Source: Candidatus Peribacterales bacterium (GTDB lineage Bacteria > Patescibacteriota > Gracilibacteria > Peribacterales > Peribacteraceae). Taken from it: a stretch of DNA of 8,913 bases. The number at the start of each line of letters is the position of its first letter. Within the stretch, counting starts at the first letter, position 1. The notes beneath the pieces are model-generated. The model was not told where the DNA came from and made no database searches. It saw nothing but the letters and a program-made list of their open reading frames with translations. Made by a program: the position numbers and the translations under genes. Below are positions 6,385 through 8,913 of the stretch, one piece after another. The stretch spans positions 1 through 8,913 of the forward strand of contig JAGVCI010000113.1 in NCBI GenBank assembly GCA_020059985.1. The letters run 5' to 3'.

Positions 6385-6795
6385 TTATTTGAGTGTCACC
6401 TTTGCACCTGCGGCCTCGAGCTTCTTCTTGATCTCTTCTGCTTCTGCCTTCGGTACACCTTCCTTGAGGACCTTCGGTGCGCCGTCGACGGCTGCCTTGG
6501 CATCGCCGAGTGCGAGACCAGTGACCTCGCGGACGACCTTGATCACCGCGATTTTCTGAGCGCCACCATCGGTGAGCTCGATGTTGTAGTTGCTCTTCTC
6601 GTCAGCTTCGGCACCAGCACCACCACCAGCGGCGGGAGCTGCAGCCATAGCGACCGGAGCAGCGGCGGAGATGCCGTACTCCTTTTCCATGTATTTCACG
6701 ACGTTGTTGAGCTCAACGACGTTGAGTTTAGAGACTGCATCGATCACTGCCTGCTCGGACTTCGAGAGGGAGATGCTTGTTGCTGCGTCAGCCAT
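6385..6795 (-). CDS. rplL: Ribosomal protein bL12 (L7/L12)
   Basis: This 136-residue stalk protein recruits translation GTPases to the ribosome. The N-terminal dimerisation helices (about 8-42) contain LNVVELNNVVKYMEKEYGI. An Ala/Gly hinge (about 43-63) leads to a canonical C-terminal domain: KIAVIKVVREVTGLALGDAKAAVDGAPKVLKEGV, then EEIKKKLEAAGAKVTLK. Length is slightly above the usual 120-130. It lies 30 nt after rplJ, the standard pair, whose products assemble as L10 with several L12 dimers. No purine Shine-Dalgarno precedes the ATG. Instead there is a TTTCCCCC tract much like that before rplJ. Confidence 0.97.
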   Translation of the reverse strand: MADAATSISLSKSEQAVIDAVSKLNVVELNNVVKYMEKEYGISAAAPVAMAAAPAAGGGAGAEADEKSNYNIELTDGGAQKIAVIKVVREVTGLALGDAKAAVDGAPKVLKEGVPKAEAEEIKKKLEAAGAKVTLK

Positions 6796-6825
6796 GATAA
6801 AAGGGGGAAAGAGTGGGAGGAAAAA

Positions 6826-7458
6826 TTACGCGCTTGGTTGGGCGTCACTCGGAGGAGTGGCGGGGGTTTCTGCTGCCGGGGCAGCTTCGACGACAGCCGC
6901 AGGAGCGGCAGCAGCCGGTGCTTCAGCTTTCACGAACCCACCTTTGTCTGCCATCTGGCTAAGCGCACGTGCAAATCCTGAGAGAGGAGAGGAACACATG
7001 CCCGCAAACGAGGTGAGCGGAGAGTTGAGCATCATCATGAACTTACCGAGGAGCTCTGTGCGGCTCGGCATCTTCGCGAGCTCGACTGCCTCTGCGGCCG
7101 TGAGCAATTTTCCATCGAAGATACCGCCGATGAGAGCGACCTGGTTGTGATCTTTGGCGAACTTGAAGGCGACCTGCGCGCCCGAGAGGGGATCTGCGAA
7201 GCTGAAGATGAGAGACACTGGTCCGTTGAGCGCCTCATCGGCGACTTCCGGCAGGCCCGTGTTCTTCGCGGCCAACTGGAAGAGCGTCTTCTTGGCAACT
7301 TTCATTTCCGCATTTGCCTTTTTGAGTTCTTTGCGGAGCGCGCTGACATCAGCGACGTTGAGCCCGATGTAGTGGGCGAAGATGATCGACTCAGCGGACT
7401 CACACTTCTCCGTGAGTTCTTTGAGCAGAGCCTCTTTTTGGATACGGGTGACAGCCAT
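6826..7458 (-). CDS. rplJ: Ribosomal protein uL10
   Basis: This 210-residue protein forms the base of the ribosomal stalk, binding 23S rRNA and L7/L12 dimers. The start MAVTRIQKEALLKEL is canonical, so ATG at 7458 is chosen over an upstream non-ATG frame at 7500. Family segments include FAHYIGLNVADVSALRKELKKANAEMKVAKKTL (27-59), GPVSLIFSFADPLSGAQVAFKFAK and the KLLTAAEAVELAKMPSRTELLGKF helix (117-140). The L12-binding C-terminal helix is around 155-172. Beyond it is an unusual Ala/Pro/Glu-rich tail (about 177-210), presumably disordered. An L10-leader-like element and an attenuator hairpin lie in its 240-nt 5' leader. The usual neighbours rplK, rplA, rpoB and rpoC are absent here. Confidence 0.97.
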   Translation of the reverse strand: MAVTRIQKEALLKELTEKCESAESIIFAHYIGLNVADVSALRKELKKANAEMKVAKKTLFQLAAKNTGLPEVADEALNGPVSLIFSFADPLSGAQVAFKFAKDHNQVALIGGIFDGKLLTAAEAVELAKMPSRTELLGKFMMMLNSPLTSFAGMCSSPLSGFARALSQMADKGGFVKAEAPAAAAPAAVVEAAPAAETPATPPSDAQPSA

Positions 7459-7536
7459 GGGGGCTAGTGGGGGAAATAGAGGTGGGACCCTTCGATTCAC
7501 ACTTCGTCGCTTTGCTCCTCAGTGTTCACTCAGGGT

Positions 7537-7555
7537 ATTTGTCCTTCGGACAAAT
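7537..7555. other. Stem-loop downstream of the rplJ attenuator
   Basis: ATTTGTCC (7537-7544) and GGACAAAT (7548-7555) form a perfect 8-bp stem with a 3-nt loop. Read on the minus strand it starts 3 nt after the attenuator stem and consumes most of its T-rich tail. It could therefore act as a second hairpin in the leader, a pause site or an RNase processing site. Its role is not evident from sequence alone. Confidence 0.45.
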
Positions 7556-7589
7556 AAAGGTCTCCCTTCGAGTATTCGACCGGGAGACC
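7551..7589 (-). terminator. Putative transcription attenuator in the rplJ leader
   Basis: Read on the minus strand, GGTCTCCC (revcomp of 7582-7589) and GGGAGACC (revcomp of 7559-7566) form a perfect 8-bp GC-rich stem with a 15-nt loop, followed at once by TTTATTTG. This is the form of a rho-independent terminator, placed between the L10-leader-like domain and the rplJ start. In Bacillus subtilis rplJL is controlled by such an arrangement: L10-L12 complex binding the leader favours termination. By analogy this hairpin would provide feedback here. Confidence 0.6.
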
Positions 7590-7594
7590 AACGA

Positions 7595-7698
7595 GGCACA
7601 CGACACGGGGCACAAAGCCTGAGCCTCATGATCGATGCTGTATGCCTCGGAGGGACTTACCTTCGGCCATCAGCCTAATGCCCTCGGTCTTCGGTCGG
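7595..7698 (-). ncRNA. L10 leader (ribosomal protein L10-L12 autoregulatory RNA)
   Basis: The predicted rplJ transcript begins near 7698 and immediately reads GACCGAAGACCGAGGGC (revcomp of 7680-7696), then ATTAGGCTGAT, then GTCCCTCCGAGGC (revcomp of 7644-7656). GAGGG pairs with CCCTC to bring the two conserved purine-rich strands together. The order of elements (ACCGnAGAC, a GGCnnAT-type loop, then CCnnCCGAGG) matches what I recall of the Rfam L10 leader that mimics the 23S rRNA L10-binding site. Position upstream of rplJ-rplL and the terminator-like hairpin that follows both support this. Exact boundaries are approximate. Confidence 0.72.
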
Positions 7699-7704
7699 AT
7701 GGAA

Positions 7705-7732
7705 AGTTTACGAATATACGGATTTCAGTCAA
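7705..7732 (-). promoter_or_regulatory. rplJ-rplL promoter
   Basis: On the minus strand, TTGACT (7727-7732, 5/6 to consensus) lies 16 bp from TAAACT (7705-7710, 4/6). Initiation is predicted near 7698, exactly where the L10-leader-like sequence starts. The resulting leader to the rplJ ATG is about 240 nt. This is the best sigma-70-type promoter I see in the window. Confidence 0.65.
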
Positions 7733-7817
7733 GAAAAGGAGACACATTTCGGCATCCTCCGATTGGAAAATAATGCAGAGATTTACGCAACTCTCCGTAT
7801 TTTACCCGGTAGAAGGG

Positions 7818-7823
7818 TATGAT
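7818..7823 (+). promoter_or_regulatory. -10 box of dtd, probably giving a leaderless mRNA
   Basis: TATGAT (5/6 to consensus) ends 6 nt before the dtd ATG at 7830, so transcription would begin at or next to the start codon. I see no good -35 hexamer at 16-18 bp. A short inverted repeat, TACCC (7803-7807)/GGGTA (7815-7819), abuts the box and might be an operator. Confidence 0.45.
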
Positions 7824-7829
7824 CGGCCT

Positions 7830-8273
7830 ATGCGCGTTCTGCTGCAAAAGGTCCTGAGTGCCGAGGTGAGGGTGGGCGACGAGACGATCGGCTCCACCGA
7901 TCGGGGGTATCTGCTGTTCCTTGGGGTGATGGAGGGAGACACAGAAGAGCAAGCGAGTTGGCTCGCGGAGAAGGTGACGAAGCTGCGGCTCTTTCCCGGG
8001 AGTGACGGCACGATCAACGATCAGTCGATCCTCGATGTCGCCGGCGGCATTCTCGTCGTGTCGCAGTTCACCCTCGCGGGTCGCACAGAGAAGGGGAATC
8101 GTCCGGACTACTCGCGTGCTGCTCCTCCAGCCATTGCGGAAACATTGTACGAGTCGTTCGTCGCTTCACTTCGTTCTTTGGGTGTGAAGAGCGTAGAAAC
8201 GGGTCGCTTCGGTGCGTCGATGGAAGTGGCGCTCATCAATGATGGCCCGGTGACGCTCGTGCTCGATCGGTAA
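7830..8273 (+). CDS. dtd: D-aminoacyl-tRNA deacylase
   Basis: Dtd hydrolyses D-amino acids, and mischarged glycine, from tRNA, acting as a chirality checkpoint. This 147-residue protein is the usual length and has all family marks: MRVLLQKVLSAEV at the start, the SQFTL active-site motif (78-82), KGNRPDYSRAAPP (88-100), GRFGA (125-129) and the cis Gly-Pro motif NDGPVT (139-140 are GP). The frame is open further upstream to 7635, but ATG at 7830 gives the canonical N-terminus; the upstream part overlaps the divergent rplJ leader and is not protein-like. A -10 box lies 6 nt before the ATG. A Rel/SpoT-family gene starts 2 nt after the stop, a common partnership in bacteria, though many have the reverse order. 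Confidence 0.96.
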   Translation: MRVLLQKVLSAEVRVGDETIGSTDRGYLLFLGVMEGDTEEQASWLAEKVTKLRLFPGSDGTINDQSILDVAGGILVVSQFTLAGRTEKGNRPDYSRAAPPAIAETLYESFVASLRSLGVKSVETGRFGASMEVALINDGPVTLVLDR

Positions 8274-8275
8274 GA

Positions 8276-8913
8276 ATGATGATGACCATTCGTCGCTTGA
8301 AGTGGAGCGCTATTTCGCTGGTTTCCTGTATTTCTTTCTCTTCAACTTCATTGATCTTCGAGGCTCCTTCCTCATACTATAGAAGATCCCTCTCCCCAGA
8401 AGTTGTGCAGTCGCCGAGTACGGATATCACCGGGTTCCTCGACCGCATCGAGTCGGTGCACCGCGGCTTTGACCGTTCACGCGTTCTCGAAGCGTATCAG
8501 TTTGCTGAAGAACTCTATGGGGAAGAGAAACACTGGACCGGATTTACAGTGTTAGAACACGTTGTGAGTGTGCTCGGGACGCTTGCGCCTTTCGAGCCCG
8601 ACGAAGATACGATCGTCGCGTGTCTGCTCCACCACGTGCTTATCGTGCAGCAGAGCATCACGCTTATGGAGCTCGAAGACCGGTTCGGTCCGACGGTCAG
8701 AAAATTAGTCGCAGGTGTGCATTTGATTTCCAACGTCTCCACCGATCAGCGCAACTCTGTCCAAGATCTGCGACTGATGCTGCTCACTGTCTCTGAAGAT
8801 CTGCGCACCGTACTCCTAGCGCTCTGCGACCGGTGCGCGGTGCTCCAAAATATTCATCGCGTTACTCCGGAAGAGGCGCGCCAAGTCGCAAATAGTGTCC
8901 TCAACGTTTTCGC
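8276..8913 (+). CDS. RelA/SpoT-family (p)ppGpp enzyme, N-terminal HD domain (partial, 3' end outside the window)
   Basis: The frame is open from three consecutive ATGs (8276-8284) to the window end (212 codons). From about residue 75 it reads as a Rel-type N-terminal domain: SRVLEAYQFAEELYG, TVLEHVVSVLGTLAPF, DTIVACLLHHVL, ELEDRFGPTVRKLVAGVHLIS, MLLTVSEDLRTVLLALCDR and TPEEARQVANSVLNVFA. In bifunctional Rel enzymes this domain hydrolyses (p)ppGpp through a metal-binding HD motif. Here H95, H119 and D185 fit ligand positions, but the HD is HH (119-120) and the following catalytic ED is replaced by hydrophobics, so it is probably hydrolase-inactive, RelA-like. The synthetase domain, if present, lies beyond the window. 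The first 43 residues are unlike Rel proteins; an in-frame GTG at 8405, behind a promoter-like sequence, may be the true start. Adjacent dtd supports the call. Confidence 0.8.
   Translation, partial: MMMTIRRLKWSAISLVSCISFSSTSLIFEAPSSYYRRSLSPEVVQSPSTDITGFLDRIESVHRGFDRSRVLEAYQFAEELYGEEKHWTGFTVLEHVVSVLGTLAPFEPDEDTIVACLLHHVLIVQQSITLMELEDRFGPTVRKLVAGVHLISNVSTDQRNSVQDLRLMLLTVSEDLRTVLLALCDRCAVLQNIHRVTPEEARQVANSVLNVF
8351..8380 (+). promoter_or_regulatory. Candidate internal promoter for the rel-like gene
   Basis: TTGATC (8351-8356) lies 18 bp from TACTAT (8375-8380), the spacing also seen at lexA and at 5810-5839. Predicted initiation near 8387 would give a pyrimidine-rich leader (CCCTCTCCCC) before the in-frame GTG at 8405. 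This would imply that the preceding 129 nt of the open frame are non-coding. Confidence 0.35.

Noticed and set aside
6070..6981. Plus-strand open frame of 303 codons spanning the repeat, rplL and part of rplJ
   Set aside because: It crosses three confirmed minus-strand genes and an intergenic repeat; the Cys/Ser/Arg-rich translation is not protein-like.
7635..7829. N-terminal extension of dtd upstream of 7830
   Set aside because: Dtd proteins start at the MRVLLQ position; the upstream part coincides with the divergent rplJ leader and promoter.

Overview
The window reads as bacterial chromosome, moderately GC-rich and densely packed, using a standard stop-codon set (TAA, TGA and TAG all end recognisable genes). 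The gene set is a small housekeeping and envelope mix: LexA plus a Y-family polymerase, an LCP-family protein, a DUF1624-type membrane protein, L10 and L7/L12, Dtd and a Rel/SpoT-like protein. Short non-coding gaps, many genes without a purine Shine-Dalgarno, and rplJL detached from rplKA and rpoBC would suit a Patescibacteria/CPR-type lineage (for example Peribacteria/Peregrinibacteria). That assignment is an inference and cannot be settled from this sequence.

Layout. Positions 1-54 are the C-terminal tail of a plus-strand gene. It converges on a minus-strand SOS cassette, lexA (1379-1990) followed 12 nt later by a Y-family DNA polymerase (143-1366), with a large dyad terminator at 59-139 between the two. 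The lexA promoter carries a 20-bp dyad centred exactly on its -10 box, a good candidate for this organism's LexA operator. Upstream on the same strand is an envelope block: a hypothetical protein (5428-5799), a DUF1624/heparan-alpha-glucosaminide N-acetyltransferase-like membrane protein (4702-5418), an LCP-family protein (3097-4623) and a polytopic membrane protein (2181-3089). Next come a small cysteine-containing membrane protein (5845-6291) and the rplJ-rplL pair (7458 down to 6385).

The intergenic region 7459-7829 is the regulatory centre of the window. It holds a good minus-strand promoter whose transcript would begin with a sequence closely resembling the L10 leader (the L10-L7/L12 binding site), followed by a terminator-like attenuator hairpin and then rplJ. 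On the plus strand the same region leads into dtd (7830-8273), apparently with a -10 box only 6 nt before the ATG. A Rel/SpoT-family gene follows dtd directly and runs off the window end; its HD domain has lost most of its catalytic residues.

Two repeat classes stand out. One is a pair of TCGA-rich palindromic elements just downstream of two minus-strand genes, sharing a 25-nt core. The other is a small stem-loop (GCGGRT-loop-AYCCGC) seen three times, with compensatory base changes. I found no CRISPR array, transposase, tRNA or rRNA, and no obvious novel multi-gene system. The most notable items are the L10 leader with attenuator, the candidate LexA operator, the hydrolase-degenerate Rel protein and the repeat families.
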